Origin: Anaerolineae bacterium
GTDB taxonomy: Bacteria; Chloroflexota; Anaerolineae; 4572-78; J111
Assembly (NCBI GenBank): GCA_023382535.1
Contig: JAHDWA010000059.1
Span: forward strand, 1-60,031
DNA length: 60,031 bases
Direction of reading: 5' to 3'
Position numbers and translations under genes: made by a program. The notes below the pieces were generated by a model. That model was not told where the DNA came from. It searched no databases and saw nothing but the letters and a program-made list of their open reading frames with translations. Of this stretch, positions 17,317 through 26,588 are shown one piece after another. The stretch's first letter is position 1; the number at the start of each line of letters is the position of its first letter.

Positions 17317-18771
17317 TCATAGGACTTCAACATCAGGGGCACTGGGTAATACCACCGTAAAATTGCTACCTTTGCCAACCACGCTATCCACCCAAATACG
17401 GCCTTTATGCACCTCAACCATGCCTTTAGCAATAGATAATCCCAAGCCCATGCCCTGATACTTGCGAGTCAGCGAAGGTTCGACCTGATAAAATTGGTCA
17501 AAGATGCGGCCATATTCTGATTTAGGAATCCCGATACCCGTATCAATAACATTGATCCAATATTTGTAACCCTTTAACTCCACATTGAGGTGAATCCGGC
17601 CGCCTTCTGCGGTAAATTTGATAGAATTAGAAATCAAGTTCGCCAGAATAAGATATATTTTTTGGCGGTCGGCATCAATATTTAAAGGACTATCATGGGG
17701 GTTAAATTTAGTGGTTAAAATCTGCTGTTTTCCCGTGACTAATTGGGAGAATTCCTGGGTTACATCCAACACCAATTGCCGCAAGGAAAACATACTGCGG
17801 TCAAGTTGGACTTCGTTGGTTTGAATATGGCGCAGGTTAACCATATCATCAATTAACGAGCGGAGCCGCATAGCGCTGCTCAAAACAATCTCAAGCTGCT
17901 CACTGGCTTGCCCGGTTACATTATCCCGCAAAAAACTGGCATAACCCAGAATAACAGCCAAAGGCGTTCTCAGTTCGTGGGAGGCAATACTGACAAAATC
18001 CCCTTTAATTTGATCCAGTTGCGACAAATCACGATAGGCTTGCTGTAATTCGTCCAGCAACCGAGCATTTTCAATGGCAATAGCGGCTTGGGCGCTTAAA
18101 GTGGTGGCAATTTGGATGTCATCCTGATTAAAGCCATTTTCCGATTTTTTATTGACGACTTCCAGAACACCAATCACCTCATCCCGGACCTTCAGGGGCA
18201 CTCCCAAAATAGAGTGCGTTTCAAAATCGGTCGTATCATCCACGCCGCGGTGCCAGCGCGGATCATTCCTGGCATCGCGAATTAACAGGGGTCTATCCTT
18301 CCGCACCACCCAGCCACCAATGCTGTTATCCAGCGGGACCGAAACTTTTTTTAACGCCTCGCTCGCACCACCGGTCGCCTCGGCAAAACGCAATTCACCT
18401 GTGCGCTTATCAATCAACATAATCGAACAGGCCTCGGTATTGGTTAGTTCGGTGGCGGCTTGAATGATAATCTGCAAAAGAGGCTCAAGACTCAGGGTAG
18501 AGTTTAAGATCTGGCTGACTTTGACGATTCGCTCCAGGTAGCCAATACGCCGTTCTAACCCTTCAATCTTTTGCCCCAACATAGTCGCCCGATCGAGTTC
18601 ATTGTCGGGTTCCATCGCTGGCTCCCAATTTGGCAGCGATTCCTCCGGCTGAGAAAGTTCCTCATTAGGCATCTCAGCGGCCAAATTACTGCTTTCTTCC
18701 GACCAAGAACTCGTCTCTGGCTGCTGGTTAGAGTCCGACTCTCCTTGCGGATTACCCAGGTATTTAAGCAT
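17317..18771 (-). CDS. Cytoplasmic GAF-domain sensor histidine kinase
   Basis: 484 residues without membrane helices. A Ser/Glu-rich N-terminus (1-60) and a short coiled coil (EGLERRIGYLERIV) lead to a GAF domain (about 90-240, with the SIMLIDKRTGELRF strand). HisKA follows with the H-box SIASHELRTPLAVILGY, then HATPase with the N-box LILANLISNSIKF, G1 DTGIGIP and G2 GMGLGLSIAKG. It autophosphorylates on the H-box His and presumably passes phosphate to a response regulator, but none is adjacent. It has its own predicted promoter and a leader hairpin. Confidence 0.9.
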   Translation of the reverse strand: MLKYLGNPQGESDSNQQPETSSWSEESSNLAAEMPNEELSQPEESLPNWEPAMEPDNELDRATMLGQKIEGLERRIGYLERIVKVSQILNSTLSLEPLLQIIIQAATELTNTEACSIMLIDKRTGELRFAEATGGASEALKKVSVPLDNSIGGWVVRKDRPLLIRDARNDPRWHRGVDDTTDFETHSILGVPLKVRDEVIGVLEVVNKKSENGFNQDDIQIATTLSAQAAIAIENARLLDELQQAYRDLSQLDQIKGDFVSIASHELRTPLAVILGYASFLRDNVTGQASEQLEIVLSSAMRLRSLIDDMVNLRHIQTNEVQLDRSMFSLRQLVLDVTQEFSQLVTGKQQILTTKFNPHDSPLNIDADRQKIYLILANLISNSIKFTAEGGRIHLNVELKGYKYWINVIDTGIGIPKSEYGRIFDQFYQVEPSLTRKYQGMGLGLSIAKGMVEVHKGRIWVDSVVGKGSNFTVVLPSAPDVEVL

Positions 18772-18802
18772 TTTTCACCGGAAATAGGTACAGAAAGTAA
18801 AA

Positions 18803-18868
18803 TTACCTCTGGTAGAGAGGTAAACTAACCCCTTTGGCATTATAGCACAAGTTAAGGGGATTTGTCTA
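18803..18868 (-). promoter_or_regulatory. Promoter and leader hairpin of the GAF histidine kinase gene
   Basis: Minus-strand TAGACA (18868-18863), 18-base spacer, TATAAT (18844-18839). Downstream in the leader ttacctct (18823-18816) pairs exactly with agaggtaa (18810-18803) and is followed by TTTTAC, so it could act as a weak attenuator before the start at 18771. Confidence 0.6.
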
Positions 18869-18897
18869 TGTCTGGGAAATCTGGCTAAAGCTGGCCG

Positions 18898-19692
18898 CTA
18901 AAGAGCTAGTTCCAAGTTAGCTAAACAGGCTTCAATCGAGGCTGCAATCTCAACAGACGGCTGCGCCGTTTGCCAACCCAAACAAAGGAAAAATTCATGG
19001 TTGCCCGCCGGGCCGGTAATGGGTGAGAGGGCAATACCTAATACCTTAAAACCAGCGCCAGTAACAAATTCGGCCATATTTACCAGAACCTGTCTGTGGA
19101 TCATCCGGTCACGGACTACCCCACCCTTGCCCACCTGGCTCCGGCCTGCCTCAAACTGGGGTTTAATTAAAGCGACAACCTGACCGGGAGTCGTCAACCA
19201 TTTTTTCACGACCGGCAAAATTAGCTTCAAAGAGATAAAAGAAGCATCAATAGTTACCAAGTTGACCGGCTCCGGCAGCGCCTCAAGATAACGAGCGTTT
19301 GTCCGTTCCATGACCACAACTCGCTCATCCTGGCGCAATTTCCAATCGAGTTGGCCGTAGCCGACATCAATGGCATAAACCCGAGCTGCTCCCCCTTGCA
19401 GCAGAACATCAGTAAAGCCGCCCGTGGAAGCGCCAACATCAGCACAGACAGCTTGGGCAGGATCAATTTGAAATTCGGTCAGAGCTGCTGCTAATTTTAA
19501 CCCACCCCGGCTCACATAAGGCAGGTCCTGTTCAATGGTGATGGCAGCCTCATCCGGTACCTGGACTCCCGGTTTAGTCAGCACCTGGCCATCAACTCGA
19601 ACCCTACCGGCCATAATCAGCGCCTGGGCTCGATTTCGGCTCTCGACCACCCCTTTTTCAGTCAGCAAAACATCCAGGCGCACTTTTGACAT
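18898..19692 (-). CDS. tlyA: TlyA-family rRNA 2'-O-methyltransferase
   Basis: 264 residues from ATG at 19692. The longer frame to 19719 adds nine residues not seen in the family, whose N-terminus normally reads like MSKVRLDVLLTEKGVVESR. An S4 RNA-binding domain (1-65: RAQALIMAGRVRVDGQ) is followed by an FtsJ-like SAM methyltransferase with ADVGASTGGFTDVLLQ and VYAIDVGYGQLDWKLR. Known TlyA proteins methylate cytidines in 16S and 23S rRNA and set capreomycin sensitivity; exact sites here are inferred. It diverges from the prenyltransferase gene. Confidence 0.88.
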   Translation of the reverse strand: MSKVRLDVLLTEKGVVESRNRAQALIMAGRVRVDGQVLTKPGVQVPDEAAITIEQDLPYVSRGGLKLAAALTEFQIDPAQAVCADVGASTGGFTDVLLQGGAARVYAIDVGYGQLDWKLRQDERVVVMERTNARYLEALPEPVNLVTIDASFISLKLILPVVKKWLTTPGQVVALIKPQFEAGRSQVGKGGVVRDRMIHRQVLVNMAEFVTGAGFKVLGIALSPITGPAGNHEFFLCLGWQTAQPSVEIAASIEACLANLELAL

Positions 19693-19778
19693 TCCTATAC
19701 CCACGTAAGCGTAGCACATTTGTCAACAAACTGCAACCGTAAGGCTCCCCGAAGGGGGATATTATTTTTGTTCCACTT

Positions 19779-19807
19779 TTGCCAAAGCCTCTCTAGTCAA
19801 ATATCAT
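19779..19807 (+). promoter_or_regulatory. Sigma-70-like promoter of the UbiA-type gene
   Basis: TTGCCA (19779-19784), 17-base spacer, TATCAT (19802-19807). The start would be near 19814, about 24 bases before the TTG start codon. Confidence 0.6.
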
Positions 19808-19837
19808 GTCCTTTAATTTTTCTTCTGGAGAAACAAG

Positions 19838-20707
19838 TTGATTACGGGTATCCTCAAATCATTGCGTCCCAAACAATGGACTAAAAACGGTTTTATCTTT
19901 GCTGCTCTGATTTTTGATATTAAATTATTTCAACCCGAACCGCTGCTCAAAACTCTATATGGGTTTATGCTGCTCTGTTTGCTCTCAGGCACGGTCTATA
20001 TCATTAATGATCTGGTTGATATAGAAAGGGACCGACAACATCCTACCAAAAAAAATCGGCCTATTGCCTCTGGACGAGTCCCCTATCGGCTCGCTCTGAT
20101 TTTGGCTGTCGTATTATCAATTATGTGTTTATCCTTAAGCTTTTGGCTCGATGAGATGTTTGGGATTATTGCCATGGGTTATTGGCTGTTACAAATTGCC
20201 TACTCTCTCATATTAAAGAATATCGTCATTGTGGATGTCTTGACCGTAGCCGGTGGGTTCGTTTTGCGAGTTGCAGCCGGAGTCGTTTTGGTGCAGGCCG
20301 AGCGGTTCTCACCCTGGCTGTACGTCTTCACCGTGCTGCTGGCCCTTTTTTTGATCTTGGGCAAACGGCGCCAGGAACTGGCCCTGCTCAAAGATCACGC
20401 CGTGAACACCCGGGCTATCCTCAATGAGTATAACCTGGCTTTTCTGGACGAAATGATGGCTATTGTCACCGCTGGCACGGTGATGACCTATGCCTTTTAC
20501 ACCTTTTCAGCACCCAATCTGCCGGATAATCACCTCATGATGCTATCCATCCCGTTTGTACTCTTTGGCATCTTCCGCTATTTGTACGTTATCCATGTGC
20601 AGGGCAATGGGGGCGCTCCTGATGAAGTTTTACTGGTTGACCGGCCTCTGCAAATCAGCATTGCCCTGTTTACGCTTGTGGTCATTGCGATCCTTTACTG
20701 GCGCTAG
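19838..20707 (+). CDS. UbiA-family prenyltransferase (decaprenyl-phosphate phosphoribosyltransferase-like)
   Basis: 289 residues with about eight membrane helices. TTG start with CTGGAG eight bases upstream. The N-terminus SLRPKQWTKNGFIFAALIF and the first Asp motif NDLVDIERDRQHPTKKNRP are typical of the DPPR-synthase branch of UbiA, which moves phosphoribose to a polyprenyl phosphate (arabinan precursor in actinobacteria). The second Asp region is less canonical (EYNLAFLDEM). In this organism the product may serve another glycolipid, so only the branch assignment is firm. Confidence 0.82.
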   Translation: MITGILKSLRPKQWTKNGFIFAALIFDIKLFQPEPLLKTLYGFMLLCLLSGTVYIINDLVDIERDRQHPTKKNRPIASGRVPYRLALILAVVLSIMCLSLSFWLDEMFGIIAMGYWLLQIAYSLILKNIVIVDVLTVAGGFVLRVAAGVVLVQAERFSPWLYVFTVLLALFLILGKRRQELALLKDHAVNTRAILNEYNLAFLDEMMAIVTAGTVMTYAFYTFSAPNLPDNHLMMLSIPFVLFGIFRYLYVIHVQGNGGAPDEVLLVDRPLQISIALFTLVVIAILYWR

Positions 20708-20750
20708 GCCCACTTTCTCATATCGCAGATAATCTGGCCCATCTTCTAAA

Positions 20751-20789
20751 TAAAAAAGAGATACCCTCTCATTCTAAGAAGGTATCTCT
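20751..20789 (-). terminator. Intrinsic terminator of the ribosomal supercluster
   Basis: Minus-strand stem agagatacc/ggtatctct (9 pairs, 15-base loop) directly followed by ttttta. It lies 31 bases after the rpsI stop and ends the long minus-strand run. UbiA converges on it from the other side. Confidence 0.88.
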
Positions 20790-20819
20790 ACATCTAACTT
20801 TCAATTCAAACGCAACAAT

Positions 20820-21218
20820 TTAGCGCTTGGTATACTGCGGTGCTTTTCTGGCCCGTTTGAGGCCAGGTTTTTTGCGCTCTTTGGCTCGCGGATCGCGGGT
20901 CAACATACCATGCTCGCGTAAAACTTTGCGATAATCCGGATCGGCTTTAAGCAGGGCGCGGGCAATACCCAACCTCACCGCACCCGCCTGTCCGGTCACC
21001 CCGCCACCAACAACCTTGACCGTCACGTTAAAGCGCCCGTCCGTACCCGTCACCTTAAGCGCTTCATTGATATGAAACTGATCGGTATCACGGGTAAAAT
21101 AATCCTGAATAGGTTTGTCGTTAACGGTAAAATTACCACTGCCGCCGGTGTGCAAGCGAACCCGGGCGGTCGCTGTTTTTCGCCGGCCAAGACCTTCGTA
21201 ATATTGGGTATCTGCCAT
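20820..21218 (-). CDS. rpsI: 30S ribosomal protein S9
   Basis: 132 residues. [22 protein letters not shown] at the N-terminus and the basic tail ending KAPQYTKR, whose final Arg reaches the P-site tRNA, identify S9. It follows rplM by 34 bases, the usual L13-S9 pair, and is the last gene of the supercluster before the terminator. Confidence 0.97.
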   Translation of the reverse strand: MADTQYYEGLGRRKTATARVRLHTGGSGNFTVNDKPIQDYFTRDTDQFHINEALKVTGTDGRFNVTVKVVGGGVTGQAGAVRLGIARALLKADPDYRKVLREHGMLTRDPRAKERKKPGLKRARKAPQYTKR

Positions 21219-21252
21219 AGTTATTTCTCTTCCTCTAATGACAACTTAACGA

Positions 21253-21681
21253 TTAAAATTCCATCGGCTTGGGCTGCTGCGCTTGATGGGGATGATCGGG
21301 GCCTGGGTAAACTTTTAGTTTTTTAAACATGCGCCGCCCCAACCGATTTTTGGGCAGCATGCCCCGCACCGCACTCTCCAACACCCGCTCTGGGAATTTC
21401 TGCAATTGGTCGCGCAAGCTAACTTCCTTGAGACCGCCAGGGTAGCCGGAATGGCGATAATACTTCTTTTGACTCATCTTCTGCCCCGTCACATGCACTT
21501 TCTCCGCATTGACGATGATGACATAGTCACCGCAATCCACATGCGGCGTATAGAGAGGCTTGTGCTTGCCCCGCAAGACGGCTGCTGTGCGGGTTGCTAA
21601 ACGGCCCAGAGTTTGCCCCTGAGCATCAATAACATACCAATCTCGCTGAATCTCTGCTTCTTTGGCGCTTATCGTTTTCAC
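21253..21681 (-). CDS. rplM: 50S ribosomal protein L13
   Basis: 142 residues, family-typical length. [37 protein letters not shown] and [18 protein letters not shown] are L13 signatures; [21 protein letters not shown] follows. L13 is an early 23S-binding assembly protein. Gap of 29 bases after truA. Confidence 0.97.
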   Translation of the reverse strand: MKTISAKEAEIQRDWYVIDAQGQTLGRLATRTAAVLRGKHKPLYTPHVDCGDYVIIVNAEKVHVTGQKMSQKKYYRHSGYPGGLKEVSLRDQLQKFPERVLESAVRGMLPKNRLGRRMFKKLKVYPGPDHPHQAQQPKPMEF

Positions 21682-21710
21682 CGTTGTATAACTCCTCTAA
21701 AGTTGACCCC

Positions 21711-22463
21711 TTAGGCTTCAGCCGGGTAAGTTACCCGCACCAGGCACAAACCATGAGGCGGCGCCGGTGGGGCCGAGCGCATTAAATCTCGCGCTTCCAG
21801 AATAGATTTAATCTCGTTGGCGGCCAATTGCCCTAAACCCACCTGAACCAGGGTTCCGACAATGGTTCTGACCATACGATACAGAAAAGCATTGGCCGTT
21901 ATTTCAAAAGTCAGCAAACTACCCGTTGCAAACCACTCCGCCCGGCTAACCTCCCGCACGGTATTGTCACCATACGGAGGCTTACCAAACGAGGTAAAGT
22001 CGTGAGAACCGATCAGGTACTGGCTGGCCTCATTCATCGCCCCCACGTCCAGGGGCTTCCTGACGTGGTAAGCATACCGCCGCCGCAGCACACTCACCCA
22101 CGGTTGGTTCATAACAGCGTAGCTGTAAGACCGGCTCAGGGCGCTAAACCGGGGGTGAAAGGTTAAGTCTACAATTTTTAAGTCACTGACGACAATGTCG
22201 TCCGGCAGTGTCGCATTGAGCGCCCGGTGCAGTTCTGCCAGCGGATGTCTCCACGTAGTATTAAAAGCAATTACTTGCCCTGTCGCGTGAACTCCCGTAT
22301 CGGTCCGGCCCGCTCCGTCTATCCGAATAGCCGCCCGGGTGACCTGCTGAAGCGACTTTTCAATTTCCCCCTGTACGGTTCGCCCCTGGGCCTGAATTTG
22401 AAACCCCAGGAAGTCAGTGCCATCATACTCGATGATAGCCCGATAGCGACGCTCACCGGTCAC
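21711..22463 (-). CDS. truA: tRNA pseudouridine(38-40) synthase
   Basis: 250 residues. The catalytic Asp lies in GAGRTDTGVHATGQVIAF near residue 52; EYDGTDFLGFQIQ at the start and FLYRMVRTIVGTLVQVG near the end are TruA motifs. It isomerises uridines 38-40 of the tRNA anticodon arm. Placed between rplQ (14 bases upstream) and rplM, as in many Gram-positive-like alpha operons. Confidence 0.95.
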   Translation of the reverse strand: MTGERRYRAIIEYDGTDFLGFQIQAQGRTVQGEIEKSLQQVTRAAIRIDGAGRTDTGVHATGQVIAFNTTWRHPLAELHRALNATLPDDIVVSDLKIVDLTFHPRFSALSRSYSYAVMNQPWVSVLRRRYAYHVRKPLDVGAMNEASQYLIGSHDFTSFGKPPYGDNTVREVSRAEWFATGSLLTFEITANAFLYRMVRTIVGTLVQVGLGQLAANEIKSILEARDLMRSAPPAPPHGLCLVRVTYPAEA

Positions 22464-22477
22464 AAACTGCTCAAACG

Positions 22478-22837
22478 TTAGGCTTTATCCACCAGTTCAA
22501 TCATAGCCATCGGCGCAGCATCACCGTGGCGCGGTCCCAGCTTATAAATCCGCACATAACCACCCGCGCGATTTTGTACTCGCGGCCCGATTTCGCCAAA
22601 AAGCCTTTGCAGCACCGCCGGGTCAGTGACCTCACGGGCAGCCAGACGGCGCGCATGTAAATCACCGCGCTTGGCCAGGGTGATCAACTTTTCAGCAATG
22701 GGCTGAATGCTTTTAGCCTTGGCCTCAGTAGTGGTGATCCGGTCGTGTCTAAACAACTCTGTTGCCAGGTTGCGAAAGAGCGCCTTACGATGATTCGTCG
22801 AGCGGCTCAGCTTTCGCCCCATCACATTGTGTCGCAT
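22478..22837 (-). CDS. rplQ: 50S ribosomal protein L17
   Basis: 119 residues. [23 protein letters not shown] and [23 protein letters not shown] are canonical; the C-terminus [13 protein letters not shown] matches. AGGAG upstream of ATG. L17 lies at the polypeptide exit region. Follows rpoA as usual. Confidence 0.97.
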   Translation of the reverse strand: MRHNVMGRKLSRSTNHRKALFRNLATELFRHDRITTTEAKAKSIQPIAEKLITLAKRGDLHARRLAAREVTDPAVLQRLFGEIGPRVQNRAGGYVRIYKLGPRHGDAAPMAMIELVDKA

Positions 22838-22880
22838 AATTATTTCTCCTCAAGCACCAGCCGCAAAAGCGAGCCTGCAA

Positions 22881-23864
22881 TTAAAAATCTTTGACAGGAA
22901 CCTGGGAGGAATCCCCCCCATCATCGGCCAGGACGCTCAAAAAACCCTTTTCTTCCAGGCGCTCCATCAACTCGTCGAGCGATTTCTGCCCAAAGTTGCG
23001 GATTGCCAGAATTTCATCCTGACCCTTCTTCAGTTTTTCCAGAATTTCACCTACCTGCGTGATTCCGGCCCGTTTGAGGCAGTTATAAGCGCGCACCGTC
23101 AATTCCAATTCTTCGATGGGCGTCTCATAAATCTTGCTCGGAATCCCGCCTGAGATTTCCACCTCAGCCGGCACTTCTACCTCAGTGACCCCGGCCACGA
23201 GCGAGAAATGCTGCACCAAAATTTTAGCAGCCGAACTGAGCGCATCATGCGGCGTAATCGTGCCATCGGTGGTAATTTCCAGGAGCAATTTGTCATAATC
23301 GGTGGCCTGGCCAATCCGCGCCCGTTCGACCACGAAATTAGCTTTCCGAATGGGGCTAAAAATAGCGTCAACGGGAATCTCGCCGATCGGCAGTTTGCCT
23401 CGCTCCTCGGCCGGAGAATAGCCCCGGCCCATTTGCACGACCAACTCCATATCCAGCTCTGCCTCTGAAGAGTCAGCCGTCAGCAGGTGCAAGTCAGGGT
23501 TGATAATATCCACATGCGGGGGAGATTCAATATCCCCTGCGGTAATCACCCCTTCACCCTTGACTTCGACCCGCAGGCGCGCCGACTCATTCTGATGCAG
23601 CTTAAGCCGGAGTTGTTTGACATTCAAAATCAGGGCAGTCATATCCTCGCGCACGTGGGGAATATCAGAAAACTCATGATGTACCCCGCTCACGCGAATG
23701 GAAGTCACCGCTGCCCCGGTTAAAGATGAGAGCAATACACGCCGCAGTGCATTGCCTAAAGTAATACCGTATCCACTTTCCAGCGGACCGATACTAAAAC
23801 GACCATAACTTCGAGTACTAGCCTCGGTTTCTATTTTGGGTAAGACCAAATTCATATCAGCCAA
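22881..23864 (-). CDS. rpoA: DNA-directed RNA polymerase subunit alpha
   Basis: 327 residues if started at the TTG at 23864, chosen because GGAGGG sits seven bases upstream and the protein then begins MADMNLVLPKIETE, like other alpha subunits. The open frame reaches 23951 but those residues have no counterpart, and ATG at 23855 is a second option. The N-terminal dimerisation domain has YGITLGNALRRVLLSSLTGAAVTS. The C-terminal domain has AYNCLKRAGITQVGEIL and RNFGQKSLDELMERL, which bind UP elements and activators. Follows rpsD. Confidence 0.95.
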   Translation of the reverse strand: MADMNLVLPKIETEASTRSYGRFSIGPLESGYGITLGNALRRVLLSSLTGAAVTSIRVSGVHHEFSDIPHVREDMTALILNVKQLRLKLHQNESARLRVEVKGEGVITAGDIESPPHVDIINPDLHLLTADSSEAELDMELVVQMGRGYSPAEERGKLPIGEIPVDAIFSPIRKANFVVERARIGQATDYDKLLLEITTDGTITPHDALSSAAKILVQHFSLVAGVTEVEVPAEVEISGGIPSKIYETPIEELELTVRAYNCLKRAGITQVGEILEKLKKGQDEILAIRNFGQKSLDELMERLEEKGFLSVLADDGGDSSQVPVKDF

Positions 23865-23971
23865 TGGAACACCCTCCAAACTACGTCTGTCCAATAAATC
23901 TCTCATCTCATCACGAACCGCTAATCGTTGACCATTTGCCAACGCTACCAAACCGAATTAAACTGGCTGGC

Positions 23972-24607
23972 TTACCGGCTGTAATATTCGACGATCAGTT
24001 GTTCGTTGAGGGTGACGTCAATGTGTTCGCGTGAAGGTTTGCTGACGACCCGCCCGGAAAGCTCTGCTGGATTCAGACTCAACCAACCCGGCACGCGTCC
24101 CTCATCTACACTTTTTGCGATATCCTTGAAATAAGTCGTCTTCCGGCTGTTCTCTCGGACGGTGATCACATCCCCTTCAGATACGATGAACGAGGAAATA
24201 TTGGTTTTGCGGCCATTTACTTCAAAATGGCCATGGGATACAAGCTGCCGCGCTTGAGGTCGAGAGCCAGCTAACCCTAGCCGATAAATCACATTGTCCA
24301 GCCGGCTTTCCAAAATAATCAGCAAGTTAACGCCGGTCAAACCTTTTTGGCGTTGCGCTTCCTGGAAATAGCGGCGGAACTGCCGTTCAAAAACCCCGTA
24401 AAGCCGGCGCACTTTTTGCTTTTCGCGCAACTGGTTGCCGTAGTCTGACTCTTTACGGCGAAACTGACCTTGCCGCCCGTGCACTCCGGGGGGATAAGTG
24501 CGTTTCTCAACCGAACACTTGGGCGTAAAGCACCGGTCACCTTTGAGGAATAGTTTTTCCCCTTCGGCCCGGCATAATCTACAAACCGAATCTACATAAC
24601 GTGCCAA
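23972..24607 (-). CDS. rpsD: 30S ribosomal protein S4 (zinc-binding type)
   Basis: 211 residues. Four cysteines at the N-terminus ([13 protein letters not shown]..., then CFTPKC) form the C+ zinc site; the S4 RNA-binding domain reads [33 protein letters not shown]4 nucleates 16S assembly and in many bacteria represses the alpha operon. Located between rpsK and rpoA. Confidence 0.97.
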   Translation of the reverse strand: MARYVDSVCRLCRAEGEKLFLKGDRCFTPKCSVEKRTYPPGVHGRQGQFRRKESDYGNQLREKQKVRRLYGVFERQFRRYFQEAQRQKGLTGVNLLIILESRLDNVIYRLGLAGSRPQARQLVSHGHFEVNGRKTNISSFIVSEGDVITVRENSRKTTYFKDIAKSVDEGRVPGWLSLNPAELSGRVVSKPSREHIDVTLNEQLIVEYYSR

Positions 24608-24697
24608 TTTATCCTCCTAAAGATAAATCCAATAAATGAAAGAGGTTTACAGGCTTGGCTGACCCTTCGTCCCTCTTATAAATCTTTGTAACCTGTA

Positions 24698-25099
24698 TTA
24701 GACACGCCGCTTCTTGGGCGGACGGCAACCGTTGTGAGGGATGGGCGTTTTGTCGGTGATAGAGCGCAGCTTCATATCCGATCCTTGCAGCGAACGAATC
24801 GCCGCCTCACGGCCTGGACCTGGGCCTTTAATAAACACATCCAGTTCCCGCATCCCATGTTCCTGGGCTGCTTTGGCCGCATTCTTGGCTGCCAATTGCG
24901 CGGCATAAGGCGTGCTCTTGCGCGACCCTTTGAACCCACTCGTTCCGCCACTCGACCAGGAGATGACATTGCCCTGCTGATCGGTAATACTCACGATGGT
25001 ATTGTTGAAAGTCGCATAAATATAGGCCCGGCCATAACTCACATTTTTCTTTTCTTTTTTGGTAGTTGCCCGTACCGTTCGAGCTTTTTGTTTTGCCAT
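24698..25099 (-). CDS. rpsK: 30S ribosomal protein S11
   Basis: 133 residues. [38 protein letters not shown] and the C-terminal [16 protein letters not shown] are diagnostic. It is part of the platform next to the mRNA exit. Follows rpsM by 73 bases. Confidence 0.97.
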   Translation of the reverse strand: MAKQKARTVRATTKKEKKNVSYGRAYIYATFNNTIVSITDQQGNVISWSSGGTSGFKGSRKSTPYAAQLAAKNAAKAAQEHGMRELDVFIKGPGPGREAAIRSLQGSDMKLRSITDKTPIPHNGCRPPKKRRV

Positions 25100-25172
25100 A
25101 AAATCTCCACTTCCCGAGTTCTAAACCTGCTCCACTTATCCTTCTAAACAGAACAAGTTGAACAGGATATTA

Positions 25173-25553
25173 TTACTTCCGTGCTGCACGTTTCTTACCG
25201 GCCACTGTCCGTCGAGCGCCTCGCTTGGTCCGGGCATTGGTCCGGGTCCGCTGGCCTCGCACCGGCAGATTCCGGCGATGGCGCATGCCGCGATAACAGC
25301 CAATTTCCTGCAAACGCTTAATATTTAAGCCAATCTCACGCCGCAAATCACCTTCCACCACGTAGTCGCGGTCAATAATCTCGCGCAGGCGCGTTACTTC
25401 CTCTTCAGCCAGGTCTTTCACCCGTGTGTCCGGGTTAATGCCTGTACTTCTGAGGATCTCTTGGCTGGTTGCTAAACCAACTCCATAAATGTAAGTCAGA
25501 CCAACCTCAACTCTTTTCTCGCGAGGCAGGTCAACACCGGCAATACGAGCCAT
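25173..25553 (-). CDS. rpsM: 30S ribosomal protein S13
   Basis: 126 residues from ATG at 25553, preceded by AGGAGAGGA; the longer frame to 25601 adds 16 non-homologous residues. [60 protein letters not shown] C-terminus identify S13, which contacts P-site tRNA and the B1 bridge. Confidence 0.97.
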   Translation of the reverse strand: MARIAGVDLPREKRVEVGLTYIYGVGLATSQEILRSTGINPDTRVKDLAEEEVTRLREIIDRDYVVEGDLRREIGLNIKRLQEIGCYRGMRHRRNLPVRGQRTRTNARTKRGARRTVAGKKRAARK

Positions 25554-25564
25554 ACTTCCTCTCC

Positions 25565-25678
25565 TTACCCTTGGCGCTGCTTGTGACGAGGATTCGTGCA
25601 AATAATCCGCACGACGCCCCGACGTTTAATAATTTTACAATTGTCACATCTGCGTTTAATTGAAGGTCTTACTTTCAT
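25565..25678 (-). CDS. rpmJ: 50S ribosomal protein L36 (zinc-binding type)
   Basis: A 37-residue gene from ATG at 25678 to TAA at 25565. It begins [18 protein letters not shown] and ends NPRHKQRQG, with the C-x2-C ... C ... H zinc site. It lies 11 bases before the rpsM start codon. Upstream infA, its usual neighbour, is missing. Confidence 0.95.
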   Translation of the reverse strand: MKVRPSIKRRCDNCKIIKRRGVVRIICTNPRHKQRQG

Positions 25679-25717
25679 GATAACCATCCTTAACGGGTCC
25701 GTAAAATCCCCGCTCTA

Positions 25718-26539
25718 TTACAATAAGGTCAAAATATAAGGCTCACCATCGGTGACAGCAAAAGAGTGCTCAAAATGAGCCGACAACTTCCCGTCAGCCG
25801 TAACCACCGTCCACTGGTCAGCTAATAATTTTGTTTTCCAATCGCCCACATTGACCATCGGCTCCAGGGCAATGGTCATTCCGGTTTTGAGGCGCATTCC
25901 CCGGCCCCGCTGGCCAAAATTCGGCACCTGCGGGTCTTCGTGCATGTTGCGCCCAACGCCGTGGCCGGTGTACTCGCGCACAACGCTGTAGCCATGCCGT
26001 TCGACATATTCTTGCACTGCCGCCGAGATGTCCTCAGTATGGTTTCCCAATCGGCCCTGGCTGATCCCTTCATACAACGCCTGTTCGGTCACTGCCAACA
26101 AGCGTTGAGTCTCTTCAGAAATTTGGCCGACCGGAATGGTAGTAGCCGCATCTCCAACCCAACCTTTGAAATACGCGCCGCAGTCTACACTGAAGATGTC
26201 TCCTGCATGCAATACCCGGTCATTACTGGGAATGCCATGCACCAACTCTTCGTTGATACATGCCGTAATCGTTTTGGGAAAGGGCGGGCCACCTTGACGC
26301 TGGTTAGGATAGCCTTTAAAAACCGGCGTCGCGTTATGTCGCTTTAAAACTTCCTCGGCGATCCGATCCAGTTCACCGGTTGTGACCCCGGGCCGTGTAT
26401 GGCGCCGAATTTCATCCAGGGCTGAGGCTACGATTTTCCCTGCCTGGCGCATCATCGCGATTTCTTCTTTGGACTTCAGAACGACACGCCGCGCTTTGGT
26501 TTGAAACATATTACTGGCAGGTGCTGCTATTTTCATCAC
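25718..26539 (-). CDS. map: Methionine aminopeptidase, type I
   Basis: 273 residues. It removes the initiator Met from nascent proteins. The five metal ligands are visible: DCGAYFKGWVGDAA (two Asp), GHGVGRNMHEDP (His), ALEPM (Glu) and AHFEHSFAV (Glu); CINEELVHGIPS holds the conserved substrate His. The start is uncertain: MMK at 26539 has no strong ribosome binding site and an internal ATG at 26509 is possible. It follows secY directly; adk, often between them, is absent. Confidence 0.95.
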   Translation of the reverse strand: MMKIAAPASNMFQTKARRVVLKSKEEIAMMRQAGKIVASALDEIRRHTRPGVTTGELDRIAEEVLKRHNATPVFKGYPNQRQGGPPFPKTITACINEELVHGIPSNDRVLHAGDIFSVDCGAYFKGWVGDAATTIPVGQISEETQRLLAVTEQALYEGISQGRLGNHTEDISAAVQEYVERHGYSVVREYTGHGVGRNMHEDPQVPNFGQRGRGMRLKTGMTIALEPMVNVGDWKTKLLADQWTVVTADGKLSAHFEHSFAVTDGEPYILTLL

Positions 26540-26588
26540 TTGAACAACTAACTTTTTGAGGCCAAACCTCTCAGCGATTTCCTGGCCT

